From assembly GCF_005234135.1 (NCBI RefSeq), contig NZ_CP039964.1, forward strand, positions 1,803,001 through 1,867,000: a DNA stretch of 64,000 nt, in the 5' to 3' direction. The position numbers and the translations under genes were made by a program. The DNA is from Pseudorhodobacter turbinis. GTDB taxonomy: Bacteria > Pseudomonadota > Alphaproteobacteria > Rhodobacterales > Rhodobacteraceae. Under the pieces are notes generated by a model. The model worked only from the letters and a program-made list of their open reading frames with translations, did no database searches and was not told the DNA's origin. Every line of letters starts with the position of its first letter. Position 1 is the first letter of the stretch. Positions 54,213-63,057 of the stretch are shown here, one piece after another.

Positions 54213-54540
54213 GGCACTGTTGCACAAAGGGGTTGAGGGATTCATGTCGTGAAACCAGTGTGGTAGCTTCCCTGCATGAGTAAACCGACATCGCCGACCT
54301 ATAAGACGACGGACTGGGCTGATTATAACGCGGCACTGAAGCGCTGCGGATCACTGACGATCCGTTGGCCGGTAGGCGATTGCACAGCAATGGCCCGAGA
54401 GGGGGCATTGATGAGCAAACGTTGGAAATCAGAGCAGTCGAGATCACGGGCAGCAACACCGGGGATGCACCGATGTTGCCCTATCTGCTCAACCAGATTC
54501 TAGGTGAACAGCAGATCGGCAGCGTAACTGCGGATGGTGC
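54213..54540 (+). mobile_element. IS5-family remnant with internal deletion and palindromic element
   Basis: Starts with the same 90 bases as the fragment at 10042. It then encodes TTDWADYNAALKRCGSLTI, jumps through a 41-bp palindromic element directly to codons for GIDEQTLEIRAVEITGSNTGD, and ends at the SVTADGA block. About 120 codons of transposase between LTI and GIDEQ are missing and the palindrome marks the joint. Confidence 0.8.
54363..54403 (+). repeat. Two-hairpin palindromic element, copy D (41 bp), at a deletion joint
   Basis: Plus strand: GGCC-GG at the first apex (degenerate stem), then GGCGATTGC-ACA-GCAATGGCC, tail GAGAGGG, flank GGCATTGATGAGC. The left flank (CTGACGATC) and right flank (GGCATTGATG) come from sites far apart in the intact IS5 gene. 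Confidence 0.8.
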
Positions 54541-54927
54541 CTAGGGTCGGCCACAGCTTGCCGCCAACGCTCCCTCGGGGAAAGCCTCGCCAGTTGTTCA
54601 GCATCCTGTGTGACGGCTGCGCCCATCGAATCAAGTTGGGATTGCAAGGCTTCTTGCTCGGAGACCAGAGCAGCACCTTCGCGGGCCTTCATGGAAACCT
54701 GAAAGATAGTTTCGCCAAGCACCTCGGTCAGCCAACCCTCTCAGAGGAGTGGTGTTGCGATGTGCTACAGGCGGGTTGTGATGGTGGAGCAAGGTCTGAC
54801 CAGCATGGGTGGCCGTACCTTTAAGCAATGGTGGCACTTATTCCGTGGCACCCATACCACTGCCCTTGACTAGGGGGGGGAAACGCGAACGCCCTGTCTA
54901 TTGATAGGACGCTCAGATTTTTGCGGC
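54541..54927. other. Rearranged island DNA with gene fragments
   Basis: No intact gene. The minus strand at ~54730-54560 encodes LGETIFQVSMKAREGAALVS and AAVTQDAEQLARLSPRERWR, a plausible helical protein fragment of unknown family. It is fused to IS5 sequence on one side. Confidence 0.4.
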
Positions 54928-55386
54928 TCAGACATCTACGAAGTAGCTGGAGCCTTCGATAGGACCTAGGGGCGATGACTTGCTTGCAAGGGCGTTGCGG
55001 TGGCGCTGATTGCCAACGGTGATCTCCTCAAGACCCATCCTGTCCAGTTCGAGTTTATAGCTTTCATGGCGTCGAACACGTTTGTTGAAGTTGGAGGTGT
55101 CGGTGGTCACAAGATCGTCCCTGAGGTCCTTGTAGAGGTAGACCCCATCCGGGTTGTTGGTGAAGAAAGCCTTCACAAGGTCCACAGTATCCGCAACCCA
55201 ACCTGTCAATTTTACCTTGGCTGGTTTCCATGTTCTGATGGTGCAGCCGGGGAAGACCTCGGGGAGAAAGTCACGAACACCAGACCGTTTGGGAGCGATG
55301 ATGTAGGCATGGCATGGGCCGCAATTAACGCCATTCCCTTCCCGGCAAGTCAGCATCATGTGATCTGAGGTGGTACCAGTATTCAT
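54928..55386 (-). CDS. Hypothetical protein of the tRNA-Thr island
   Basis: Up to 152 residues. The C-terminal half (VYLYKDLRDDLVTTDTSNFN, ESYKLELDRMGLEEITVGNQ) has the composition and pattern of a real helical domain, perhaps a DNA-binding one, but I recognise no family. The first ~25 residues overlap the integrase fragment in another frame, so the true start may be further in. Its surroundings are degraded, and it may itself be a remnant. Confidence 0.4.
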   Translation of the reverse strand: MNTGTTSDHMMLTCREGNGVNCGPCHAYIIAPKRSGVRDFLPEVFPGCTIRTWKPAKVKLTGWVADTVDLVKAFFTNNPDGVYLYKDLRDDLVTTDTSNFNKRVRRHESYKLELDRMGLEEITVGNQRHRNALASKSSPLGPIEGSSYFVDV

Positions 55387-55564
55387 CCAGCTGATCTGCA
55401 GCCCGTCTCGCTCTGGCTTCGGCTAGTTTTTCTGATTTGGTGCGCAACGAATATGCGATCCTAGGGGAAGAATAGTGGCGGCGAAGCTCTCTGGGGATAC
55501 GGCGGCTGAAGTAAAAGACCCCGTCCTTTGCGAAGGTGAACGTAGGTGATTTGGTCTCCGACAT
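55325..55564 (-). pseudogene. Site-specific integrase, N-terminal fragment
   Basis: 79 residues: FTFAKDGVFYFSRRIPRELR, SSPRIAYSLRTKSEKLAEAR and ARRAADQLDEYWYHLR. This is the N-terminal arm-binding region common to phage-type tyrosine recombinases that use tRNA sites. The frame then ends; the core-binding and catalytic domains (R-H-R-Y) are absent. It lies ~60 bp from the 3' end of a tRNA-Thr gene, the usual position for an integrase of an element inserted there. Confidence 0.7.
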
Positions 55565-55625
55565 GGTCTACGGCTCCTAACAAGTGTTAAAAGCTGGAGT
55601 GTTACCAATGAGTTATCTGAAGTGG

Positions 55626-55701
55626 TGGTGCCCCAAGACGGAATCGAACCGCCGACCCATTGCTTACGAAGCAATTGCTCTACCATCTGAGCTATTGGGG
55701 C
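55626..55701 (-). tRNA. tRNA-Thr (anticodon CGT)
   Basis: 76-base cloverleaf on the minus strand: acceptor GCCCCAA paired with TTGGGGC, D-arm AGCTCAGATGGTAGAGC, anticodon arm ATTGC-TTCGTAA-GCAAT giving CGT, T-arm with GGTTCGATTCC, discriminator A and an encoded CCA end. Reads ACG codons. The degraded integrase beyond its 3' end suggests it served as an attachment site. Confidence 0.95.
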
Positions 55702-55761
55702 ATCTGATAACGCCAAGATACCAATTGCGTTATGCTGGAGTTGGACGTTTTCTGATTGAAA

Positions 55762-55791
55762 AGCCCGCCGAGCTTCACAGCATGGCGGGCT
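55762..55791 (-). terminator. Stem-loop terminator after the HemY-like gene
   Basis: AGCCCGCC / GGCGGGCT with a 14-base loop, followed on the minus strand by a TTTTC run. It ends the hemD-COG4223-hemY operon before the tRNA gene. Confidence 0.75.
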
Positions 55792-55821
55792 AATAGCACT
55801 ACAAAGTCGAACTGTGTAGCC

Positions 55822-57282
55822 CTATTTTTCAGTTTTTGCCTCGGCTTCCTCGGTGATGATCTCAGCCTCTTCGGGGCTGCCTTCAACGACAACCGCGGGC
55901 TCTTCCGGTGCGCCGATAATCAGGGGCAGCAGCTCTGAGCCAGTGGCGCTTGGGCCTGAGGTGTCGACAGGCTCGCGCCATGACAGGGTGTCAAAGCTGC
56001 TGCAATTGTCACAGACAGGGCCCCAATGTGCATGGATCGCTTGGCACTTGTCACAGCACCATTGCGGCCCACGGGGGGCCGTCAGCGCACGGGCCAGCCA
56101 GCCACGGATCACGGCATCATCGGCCCCTTCACCACGTTCCACGGCTGCCATAATCGCAAGCGTGCGGGCGTTGGGGTTGGTAGAGGCCAGATCACCCAGC
56201 GCGCGACGTGCGGCGGGGAAATCCTCGGCCGTGATGTTCAGCTCTGCCAACAGCAGGCGGGTTTCGATGTGATCAGGGTTGAGCTTGGTCAGCACGCGGA
56301 ACCGCTTCAAGCGATCCGTGGTGCTTTCATTTGGTGCAATTTCGGCAAATGCGGCGGCCAGATCCGGGTGCGGTTGTACCGACCATGCTTTCTTGAGGAC
56401 CTTCGTCGCATGACGGGTATCGCCTTTGGCGATATAGCTGCGGGCGGCCATGGTCGCTGCGGGGATCAGGTCGGGCGAAAGACGGTTTGCCTCAATCGCG
56501 GCTTCGCGGGCCTCGATGGTGGCGCCTTCCTCAATCACGCCGCTCGCCTCTTGCAGGGCCAGAACGGCATCGCGGCGACGGTACACATCCCGCGGCAACG
56601 CGCCGGATTTTTGCTTGGCACCAAGCGTCACGCGCGCCCCTTTCCAATCACCCTGACCGGTTTGCAATCCCAGCAAAGTGTCTTGAATCTCGGCGTGTTT
56701 CGGCTTGAGGGCAAAGGCCTTTTCGGCCAGCTTCAGGGCGGTTGCGGTATCACCTTGGGTGATCTTTTGGCGCATCAACCCACGCACGCCGACAAAGCGC
56801 GATTTGTCATTCGACAGCAGCTTTTTATAGGCGGCCTCGGCGCGGTTCGTATCGCCGGTCATTTCCGCCGCCTGTGCGATCAGCAGGGTCGTAAGGCCCG
56901 GCTTGTCCAGTAATTTATCGGCCTTGGCAGCACGCGACAGCGCCACACGCCCCTCGCCCGAGGCAAGCGCCATAAGCCCGTCCGACAGCGCCTGATAGCC
57001 TTTGCGTTCACGGTTGCGATCGAAATAGCGCGAAATCGCGGTTTCATCCCCGCTGAGAAACCGCAGAACGGCGACGACAAAACCGATGAGCTTGAGCAAC
57101 ACCCAGACACCAACCAGCAGCAGCAAAAGCGCCACGGCGGTTTGCAATGGGCCGAGGGTGAATTCCACCCCCAACATAGCGATCTGAATACCGCCACCGG
57201 TATCCATAAGCACACCAGCCCCGTAAGTAAGGCCCGTGATGGCGGCGACAAACAGCAATACTTTGATGAGCGACCAAATCAT
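55822..57282 (-). CDS. HemY-like membrane protein with TPR region and C-terminal zinc-ribbon-like motif
   Basis: 486 residues. Two N-terminal membrane helices (SLIKVLLFVAAITGLTYGA; LQTAVALLLLLVGVWVLLKL) are followed by a HEAT/TPR-like cytoplasmic region (~80-390) with repeats such as RAEAAYKKLLSNDKSRFVGV. Near the C-terminus there are two C-x-x-C pairs (WCCDKCQAIH ... PVCDNCSSFD), likely binding a metal. In Rhodobacterales this gene follows hemD and a COG4223 gene, as here. The name HemY comes from its position; its exact role in tetrapyrrole synthesis is not established. Confidence 0.85.
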   Translation of the reverse strand: MIWSLIKVLLFVAAITGLTYGAGVLMDTGGGIQIAMLGVEFTLGPLQTAVALLLLLVGVWVLLKLIGFVVAVLRFLSGDETAISRYFDRNRERKGYQALSDGLMALASGEGRVALSRAAKADKLLDKPGLTTLLIAQAAEMTGDTNRAEAAYKKLLSNDKSRFVGVRGLMRQKITQGDTATALKLAEKAFALKPKHAEIQDTLLGLQTGQGDWKGARVTLGAKQKSGALPRDVYRRRDAVLALQEASGVIEEGATIEAREAAIEANRLSPDLIPAATMAARSYIAKGDTRHATKVLKKAWSVQPHPDLAAAFAEIAPNESTTDRLKRFRVLTKLNPDHIETRLLLAELNITAEDFPAARRALGDLASTNPNARTLAIMAAVERGEGADDAVIRGWLARALTAPRGPQWCCDKCQAIHAHWGPVCDNCSSFDTLSWREPVDTSGPSATGSELLPLIIGAPEEPAVVVEGSPEEAEIITEEAEAKTEK

Positions 57283-57291
57283 TCCAGTGGT

Positions 57292-58590
57292 TTACCTTTC
57301 GCTCAACGCTGCCGTTAATTCGGCAGTCGCTGCTTGTGCGTCTTGACGCAGTTTCGCCTGTGCAACCCAATCCCCAAGCGCGTCTTGCGCAACCGGGGGC
57401 AGGGCTTCGATTTCAGTAAGCGCGGTTTGCAGATCACCCGCAGCAACGGCAGCATTCGCGCGCGACAGCACGGCATCGGGATCATCGCCTTGCTGCGGAG
57501 TCAGGGACCTTGCGCCGGTCTGGCTGCGCAGGAAAGAGCCGGCACGCTCGGTCCAGGTGCTTCCCATATTCTCACGCAAACTCTGGTTCAGTGCTGCCCG
57601 CGCCGCCACATCAAAGCTTTCGGTCAGTGCCGTGATGGTTGGCACCCCGTTTTCGGCGTGATCGGTCAGGGTTTGCGGAATGGTGATACCGGCATCGGCC
57701 AATGTCGCCAAAGGTTCTGCAAAGGGCAGACCGTTTTGCATCGCGGCCTCAACATTGCTGACGGCGGCTTGCAGCAGAACGGTTTGCGCCTCGGCAACCG
57801 CATTGGCGCGCGTGACCTCGGCGGCATCGATGATTTCCTGAGCGGCGGCTTTTTGTTCATCCAGACCGCTGCGGAGCGTAGCGATATCGGCCTTCAGCGC
57901 TTGGATCGCGGCGGGTTCTACCGTTTCGCCTTCGGGTACGCGGTTTTCAAGCGCTGTGATCCGTGCGGCCAGCGTCTCTAGCTGTGGCGTCACATCTGTT
58001 TGGGGCGCGGGGGTTGCAGCCTGCGCCGTTTCCAAAGCGGTGTTGGCGATGTCGCGAATTTGCTCCACTTCGCCCATCAAAGCGGTGCTGGCATCTTCTT
58101 TCGGCAAGGCCGCGATCTGGGCACGCAGATCTGCGATATCTTTGGCCTGCTGTTCATAATCGGCTTGCATCGTTGACGTGCCGGGGAAAGGCCAGCCTTC
58201 GGGTTTGATGTATTGCGCAAGGCCAAAGCCGATGCCTGCGGCCACAACCCCGCCCAAAACCAAGGGCACAAAACCGGGGCCGGATTTTACGACAGGCGGC
58301 GGCGGGGCGGCCACCTCTACTTCTTTTGCAATCTCGGGCTTTTCTTCGGGCGTCTCGGGTTCTACGGGCTGCTCTGCCACATCGACGGTTTCTTCCGTTG
58401 GTGCGGGGCTTGTTGTATCGGCGGCACCGTCTTGGGCAACGGCGGAATCCTCAACCTTGGCGGGTTCGGACACGTCAGAAACAGAGGGGGGAGTTTCGGT
58501 TGTGGCATCCACGAGGGGCTCGCCCGCGCTTCCATCTTGGGCCACTTGGGCCTTGACCGCGCGTTTGCGTGGGGTCTTTGGGGTTGCCAT
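57292..58590 (-). CDS. COG4223/mitofilin-like inner-membrane protein
   Basis: 432 residues. A low-complexity acidic N-terminus rich in Pro, Glu, Thr and Val (~1-95) precedes one membrane helix (FVPLVLGGVVAAGIGFGLAQ, ~105-125). A long periplasmic coiled coil (~140-260, e.g. ADYEQQAKDIADLRAQIAAL) follows, then a helical C-terminal domain. The layout matches alphaproteobacterial relatives of mitofilin/Mic60. It is between hemD and the HemY-like gene, ~70 bp from hemD and 9 bp from the next gene. Confidence 0.82.
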   Translation of the reverse strand: MATPKTPRKRAVKAQVAQDGSAGEPLVDATTETPPSVSDVSEPAKVEDSAVAQDGAADTTSPAPTEETVDVAEQPVEPETPEEKPEIAKEVEVAAPPPPVVKSGPGFVPLVLGGVVAAGIGFGLAQYIKPEGWPFPGTSTMQADYEQQAKDIADLRAQIAALPKEDASTALMGEVEQIRDIANTALETAQAATPAPQTDVTPQLETLAARITALENRVPEGETVEPAAIQALKADIATLRSGLDEQKAAAQEIIDAAEVTRANAVAEAQTVLLQAAVSNVEAAMQNGLPFAEPLATLADAGITIPQTLTDHAENGVPTITALTESFDVAARAALNQSLRENMGSTWTERAGSFLRSQTGARSLTPQQGDDPDAVLSRANAAVAAGDLQTALTEIEALPPVAQDALGDWVAQAKLRQDAQAATAELTAALSER

Positions 58591-58659
58591 TGCTGCGCCT
58601 CCATTTGAATTTCCGGATGGGCCGGTATGTTTATAGCCTAAACTGACTGCGCCACAGGC

Positions 58660-59403
58660 TCAAGGTGCCTGACGTGCTGCCAAATACTTCTTTATCGCAT
58701 CGGTTAATGCCGCGGCGGTGGGTTTTGCCGCCGGGCAAAGGGTTATATCCTTGTGTTGCGCCAGCGCATCCGTCACCGCATCACTAAGCGTTGCGCAAAT
58801 CAGGGGCGCTTTTTGCGAGGTATCTGCAAGCGCCCCGGCAAAGATGGCCGCCGTGCGCGGAGAGAAAAGCGGTGCCAGAACGGGCCTTTTTCCGGAAAGC
58901 AAATTTGCGGCCTGCACGGATAGGGGCCTTTGTTCTTGTTCGTAAAGAACAAAGGCCTTGGTTGGAATTCCGCTGTTGGTAAGGTTTCCGGCCACATCCC
59001 CGCGCCGGTGCGCGCCGCATATATGTAAAAGCTGCCCATCGGGGCTGTGCTTTTGAATGAGGGCGATCAGGGCAACGGCATCGGCATCGGCTGAAATCGT
59101 CTCTAACCCCGCCTGTTGTGCGGCCTTGGCCGTGCGATCCCCGACGCAAAAGGCACGCTTTGGCAGGTCTGAGGGGCGGGCGGGATGCTGGGCATAGGCG
59201 GCCACGCCGGTTTCCGATGTCAGGATCAACCAGTCCCAAGGGCCGGTCGGAAACGGCGTTTGCAAAAGGCGGGGGGCGATCAGCGGGCTGATGGTAATCG
59301 ATAGGCCCGGCCCGAAACAGTGCTGCAAAGTTGCGGCATAACGCTGGCTATATGCCAGCGGGCGCGTCAAAAGAAAGGCAGGCATCTGGGATTGTGTGGT
59401 CAT
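58660..59403 (-). CDS. hemD: Uroporphyrinogen-III synthase
   Basis: 247 residues from ATG 59403 ([20 protein letters not shown]). HemD sequences are weakly conserved; here [14 protein letters not shown] at the start, [50 protein letters not shown] and [13 protein letters not shown] fit the two-domain enzyme that cyclises hydroxymethylbilane with D-ring inversion. A long in-frame extension to 59799 overlaps tsaD and is not used. It is divergent from tsaD; the two ATGs are 46 bp apart. Confidence 0.9.
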   Translation of the reverse strand: MTTQSQMPAFLLTRPLAYSQRYAATLQHCFGPGLSITISPLIAPRLLQTPFPTGPWDWLILTSETGVAAYAQHPARPSDLPKRAFCVGDRTAKAAQQAGLETISADADAVALIALIQKHSPDGQLLHICGAHRRGDVAGNLTNSGIPTKAFVLYEQEQRPLSVQAANLLSGKRPVLAPLFSPRTAAIFAGALADTSQKAPLICATLSDAVTDALAQHKDITLCPAAKPTAAALTDAIKKYLAARQAP

Positions 59404-59449
59404 GGACACAATGTTACCTGCTGGAAAACCCTTAGGCAACGGGGCTGAC

Positions 59450-60529
59450 ATGCGGCAAAGTATAACCATTCTTGGTATCGAAAGCAGTTGTGATGACACG
59501 GCTGCCGCAATCGTGCGCGACGGGCCGGAGGGGCGGCAGATTTTGGCCAATGTGGTTGAGGGCCAGACAAGCCTGCACGCCGCCTTTGGGGGTGTGGTTC
59601 CTGAAATCGCCGCCCGTGCCCATGCAGAACGGGTGGACGGCTGCGTGTCAAAGGCCATGGCCGAGGCAGGGCTGGGCTTTGGCGATCTGGACGCGGTGGC
59701 TGTTACGGCGGGGCCGGGCTTGATCGGCGGCGTGATGGCGGGGGTCATGTGCGGCAAGGGGATCTCGGCGGCGACGGGCTTGCCGTTGATTGGGGTCAAT
59801 CATTTGGCCGGCCATGCGCTGACGCCGCGCCTGACGGATGGATTGGCCTTTCCCTATATCATGCTTTTGGTGTCTGGCGGGCATTGCCAGTATTTGCGGG
59901 TGGACGGGGCGGATCAGTTTACGCGGCTTGGCGGTTCCATCGATGATGCGCCTGGCGAGGCGTTTGACAAGGTGGCCAAGCTTTTGGGCCTGGCCCAACC
60001 CGGCGGCCCGGCGGTGGAGGCAGAGGCCCGTAAGGGCGATGCGAAACGGTTCCCTCTGCCGCGCCCGCTGATGGATCGGCCGGGGTGCGATATGTCGTTC
60101 TCGGGCTTGAAAACCGCTTTGTTGCGCGCGCGTGATAAGGTGATTGCCGAAAAAGGCGGGCTGACGTTGGCCGATCGCGCTGATCTTTGTGCGGGGTTTC
60201 AGGCGGCGGTCACGGATGTCTTTGCCGAAAAGACCCGACGCGCCTTGGCATTGGCTCCTGTTGGCGCGCTGGCGGTGGCAGGCGGTGTCGCGGCAAACCT
60301 TGCCATTCGGGCAGAGTTAGAGACTGTTTGTGCCGTCTCGGGTGTGAGGTTCCTGGCCCCGCCACTGGCGCTTTGCACCGATAACGCCGCGATGATCGCT
60401 TGGGCGGGGATTGAACGGTTTCGTAGCGGCGCGCGGGATGATCTGACCCTTTCGGCGCGTCCTCGCTGGCCGCTTGATCAAAGCAGCCCTGCGCTTTTGG
60501 GGTCGGGCAAAAAGGGGGCCAAGCTATGA
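59450..60529 (+). CDS. tsaD: tRNA N6-adenosine threonylcarbamoyltransferase
   Basis: 359 residues from ATG 59450. The N-terminal [20 protein letters not shown] is the nucleotide/metal loop of the Kae1/TsaD ASKHA fold. HLAGH in [14 protein letters not shown] supplies the metal histidines, and [12 protein letters not shown] and [13 protein letters not shown] complete the site. It transfers threonylcarbamoyl to A37 of ANN-decoding tRNAs. The gpsA start overlaps its end by four bases. Confidence 0.96.
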   Translation: MRQSITILGIESSCDDTAAAIVRDGPEGRQILANVVEGQTSLHAAFGGVVPEIAARAHAERVDGCVSKAMAEAGLGFGDLDAVAVTAGPGLIGGVMAGVMCGKGISAATGLPLIGVNHLAGHALTPRLTDGLAFPYIMLLVSGGHCQYLRVDGADQFTRLGGSIDDAPGEAFDKVAKLLGLAQPGGPAVEAEARKGDAKRFPLPRPLMDRPGCDMSFSGLKTALLRARDKVIAEKGGLTLADRADLCAGFQAAVTDVFAEKTRRALALAPVGALAVAGGVAANLAIRAELETVCAVSGVRFLAPPLALCTDNAAMIAWAGIERFRSGARDDLTLSARPRWPLDQSSPALLGSGKKGAKL

Positions 60530-61461
60530 TCGGAATCATCGGGGCGGGGGCCTTTGGCGGTGCTTTGGCGATAACCTTGGGGGCGCAGTCGCCAGTGATG
60601 CTATGGGGGCGTGGCCAGAAGGGGCGCGGGATTGACCGCCTGCCGGGGGCCGAATTGCCGGCGTTAGTGACTGTTGCGGATGATCTGGCGCAGGTCATGC
60701 AGGCAAGGACGGTGCTTTTGGCGCTGCCCGCGCAGGCGATGGGGCGGTTTCTGGCGGAACACGCTGGCGCGCTGGCGGGACGCAATCTGGTGGCCTGTTG
60801 CAAGGGGGTGGACCTGACGACGGGATTGGGGCCAACGGGTGTTATCTTGACACATTGCCCCGATGCCCATGCGGCGATTTTAACTGGGCCGAGCTTTGCC
60901 AGCGATATCGCCAAGGGCCTGCCGACCGCGCTGACGCTTGCCTGTGCGGATGACGCGGTTGGAATGGCCTTGCAACACCAGCTTTCAACCGATGTGTTGC
61001 GCCTGTACCGCACGACCGATGTGATTGGTGCCGAGTTTGGCGGCGCGTTGAAGAACGTGATCGCGATTGCGGCGGGCGTGGTGATCGGCGCGGGGCTTGG
61101 AGAAAGCGCGCGGGCGGCCCTTATGACGCGCGGCTTTGCCGAGATGCAGCGGCTGGCGTTGCATCAAGGGGCGCGGGTGGAAACCTTGGGGGGGCTCTCG
61201 GGCTTTGGTGATCTGGTGCTGACCTGCACCTCGGCGCAATCGCGTAATTTCCGCTTTGGTGTGGCGCTGGGCGAGGGGGCCAGTTTTGACCCTGCGATGA
61301 CCGTCGAGGGGGTTGCGACCGCGCAGGCCGTCGCTAAACTGGCGCAAACCCATGGGGTGGATATGCCTGTGACACAGATGGTCGCCGCCCTTTCACAAAA
61401 CCAGATCACGCTTGAGGATGCCGTTCGCGCCCTCATGTCCCGCCCTTTGAAACCGGAGTAA
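60526..61461 (+). CDS. gpsA: Glycerol-3-phosphate dehydrogenase [NAD(P)+]
   Basis: 311 residues. [18 protein letters not shown] is the NAD(P) loop. [10 protein letters not shown] and [18 protein letters not shown] follow. The catalytic lysine is in [19 protein letters not shown], and [13 protein letters not shown] binds substrate. It makes sn-glycerol-3-phosphate for phospholipids and could also feed a glycerol-phosphate polymer. It overlaps tsaD (ATGA) and is followed six bases later by the YciI-like gene. Confidence 0.95.
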   Translation: MIGIIGAGAFGGALAITLGAQSPVMLWGRGQKGRGIDRLPGAELPALVTVADDLAQVMQARTVLLALPAQAMGRFLAEHAGALAGRNLVACCKGVDLTTGLGPTGVILTHCPDAHAAILTGPSFASDIAKGLPTALTLACADDAVGMALQHQLSTDVLRLYRTTDVIGAEFGGALKNVIAIAAGVVIGAGLGESARAALMTRGFAEMQRLALHQGARVETLGGLSGFGDLVLTCTSAQSRNFRFGVALGEGASFDPAMTVEGVATAQAVAKLAQTHGVDMPVTQMVAALSQNQITLEDAVRALMSRPLKPE

Positions 61462-61467
61462 ACCACG

Positions 61468-61740
61468 ATGCGCGTTGCCCTTTTTTGTTACGATAAACCC
61501 GATGCCCTGCAAGTACGGCTTGATAACCGGACCGCCCATCTGGCCTATATCGAGGACACCGGCGTGGTCGAAATGGCCGGACCACTGTTGACGCCCGAAG
61601 GTGCCATGTGCGGATCGCTGGTGGTTTTGTCGGTGGAAAGTCTGGCGCAGGCGCAGGAATGGGCAGCGAAAGACCCCTATGCCAAGGCGGGGCTGTTTGC
61701 ATCGGTCGCAATCAGCGAGTGGAAAAAGGTGGTGGGCTAA
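61468..61740 (+). CDS. YciI-like protein
   Basis: 90 residues with the dimeric alpha+beta-barrel YciI fold. Its segments are MRVALFCYDKPDAL...RLDNRTAHLAYIED, then MAGPLLTPEGAMCGSLVVLS and EEWAAKDPYAKAGLF-like (AQEWAAKDPYAKAGLF). The conserved His of AHLAYI and Asp of KDPY form the putative site. Function unknown. It shares bases with the next gene (TAATG). Confidence 0.88.
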   Translation: MRVALFCYDKPDALQVRLDNRTAHLAYIEDTGVVEMAGPLLTPEGAMCGSLVVLSVESLAQAQEWAAKDPYAKAGLFASVAISEWKKVVG

Positions 61741-62159
61741 TGGCCTATTGGCTGTTCAAATCCGAACCCAACGTCTGGGGCTGGGATCATCAGCTTGCCA
61801 AGGGCGAAGAGGGGGAGGAATGGAACGGCGTGCGCAACTATCAGGCCCGCAATAACATGCGGGCGATGAAACTTGGTGATCGCGGGTTCTTTTACCACTC
61901 CAACATCGGCAAAGAGATCGTGGGCATTGTCGAGGTCTGCCGCGAGAGCGAACCCGACAGCACCACCGATGATCCGCGCTGGGATTGCGTGATGATCAAG
62001 GCGGTGAAGCCAATGCCGAAGCCCGTGACGTTGGAGGATTGCAAGCATGCGCCGGAACTGGAAAACATGGCGCTGGTGAAAACCGCCCGCCTGTCGGTAC
62101 AGCCCGTCACCGAGGAAGAATGGCAGATCATTTGCCGTATGGGCGGTCTGGCGCAATAA
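61740..62159 (+). CDS. EVE-domain protein
   Basis: 139 residues. MAYWLFKSEPNVWGWDHQLA is the diagnostic EVE/PUA-like start; WNGVRNYQARNNMRAMKLGD, FYHSNIGKEIVGIVEV and the late VKTARLSVQPVTEEEW are conserved. EVE proteins bind modified bases in DNA or RNA. Last gene of tsaD-gpsA-yciI-EVE. The much longer open frame starting at 61608 is an overlap artefact. Confidence 0.92.
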   Translation: MAYWLFKSEPNVWGWDHQLAKGEEGEEWNGVRNYQARNNMRAMKLGDRGFFYHSNIGKEIVGIVEVCRESEPDSTTDDPRWDCVMIKAVKPMPKPVTLEDCKHAPELENMALVKTARLSVQPVTEEEWQIICRMGGLAQ

Positions 62160-62518
62160 TGGCCAGTTCCCGACGAACGCGGCAATCGGGGCGGAACCCC
62201 TGTTCTGGCTATTTTGATTGAAGGCTGTGTTTTGGTCAGTGAATTGACGCCGGGCATAACTGTGCAAAAAATAGGAGGGCCCCGACCCCATCAGGACCCT
62301 CCTCTCGCACCACGCGCTCCCTAAGCACCACACGTGTTCTGTTTGAAAAAGGTCCCGGACATACTGTCCTATGCGTTTGGTATAGCAACTCTGGTTGCGC
62401 GGTGCAAAGGCCAAGCACCTAAGGTTTGAGGTGGTTTTGATACAGTTTGTTCAGACCCCGAAAATGCGAACACCCGCGCTGGATGGGCACGGGTGCGCGA
62501 TCTGCATGTGCAAAGGTG
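62160..62518. other. Gene-free stretch with hairpins
   Basis: About 360 bp with no coding frame I trust. AGGAGGG (62269-62276 region) can pair with CCCTCCT about 17 bases on, which could be a terminator for the EVE operon or part of a small RNA. A second hairpin near 62470 belongs to the DUF2853 gene. Confidence 0.4.
62470..62495 (-). terminator. Stem-loop after the DUF2853 gene
   Basis: CACCCG ... CGGGTG inverted repeat with a ~13-base loop, about 25 bases beyond the stop of the minus-strand gene. Confidence 0.5.
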
Positions 62519-62860
62519 TCAGCCGTAGACCGACTCTTTGTTGAAATGCTTGGCCAGCATGTAATAGATAACGGCGCGGTATTTGCTGCGCTCTGACTGG
62601 CCGTAAGTGTTGATGACGGCTGTGATCGCCTCCATCAAAGCGGGGCTATCTGCCAGACCGAGCTTTTTCATCAGGTAGTTTTTCTTAACCGTTTCCAGTT
62701 CAGACGGGTCGCTGCCCGCAACCGTGGAGCTGTCGGCGTTATAGATCGCAGGGCCGCAACCAATGGTCACCTTGGTCAGAAGATCCATGTCGGGTTCCAT
62801 TTTGCACTTGTTGCGCAGGTCGTCGGCATATTTCGCAATCAGATCGTCTCTCTTGCTCAT
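62519..62860 (-). CDS. DUF2853 family protein
   Basis: 113 residues from ATG 62860, preceded by AGGAGCAACCAAGAC. The sequence MSKRDDLIAKYADDLRNKC, then VTIGCGPAIYNADSSTVAG and ELETVKKNYLMKKLGL is the DUF2853 pattern, a small soluble helical protein found across alphaproteobacteria and Bacteroidetes. Function unknown. Monocistronic, with its own terminator and ~200 bp from ahcY. Confidence 0.9.
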   Translation of the reverse strand: MSKRDDLIAKYADDLRNKCKMEPDMDLLTKVTIGCGPAIYNADSSTVAGSDPSELETVKKNYLMKKLGLADSPALMEAITAVINTYGQSERSKYRAVIYYMLAKHFNKESVYG

Positions 62861-63057
62861 GTCTTGGTTGCTCCTGTATCTGTTTGCACCCCAAAAAACG
62901 GGCGGCTGCGGAAAGGTTAGGACGAAATGCGGGATCAAACAAACAAAAAAATGTGGGATTCTGCCGCTTTGGGCCTTTCCGAATGCCGTTTACGTAAGGT
63001 TAAATTGCAATGGCCCGACGCAGAACGCCGGGCCATGCAAGTTAAGAATTAAAGCGA

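Noticed and set aside
59404..59799. N-terminal extension of HemD
   Set aside because: It is antisense to the start of tsaD; the conserved HemD start and the ATG at 59403 are downstream of it.
61608..61739. N-terminal extension of the EVE protein
   Set aside because: The open frame overlaps YciI in another frame; the conserved EVE start MAYWLFKSEP begins at 61740.
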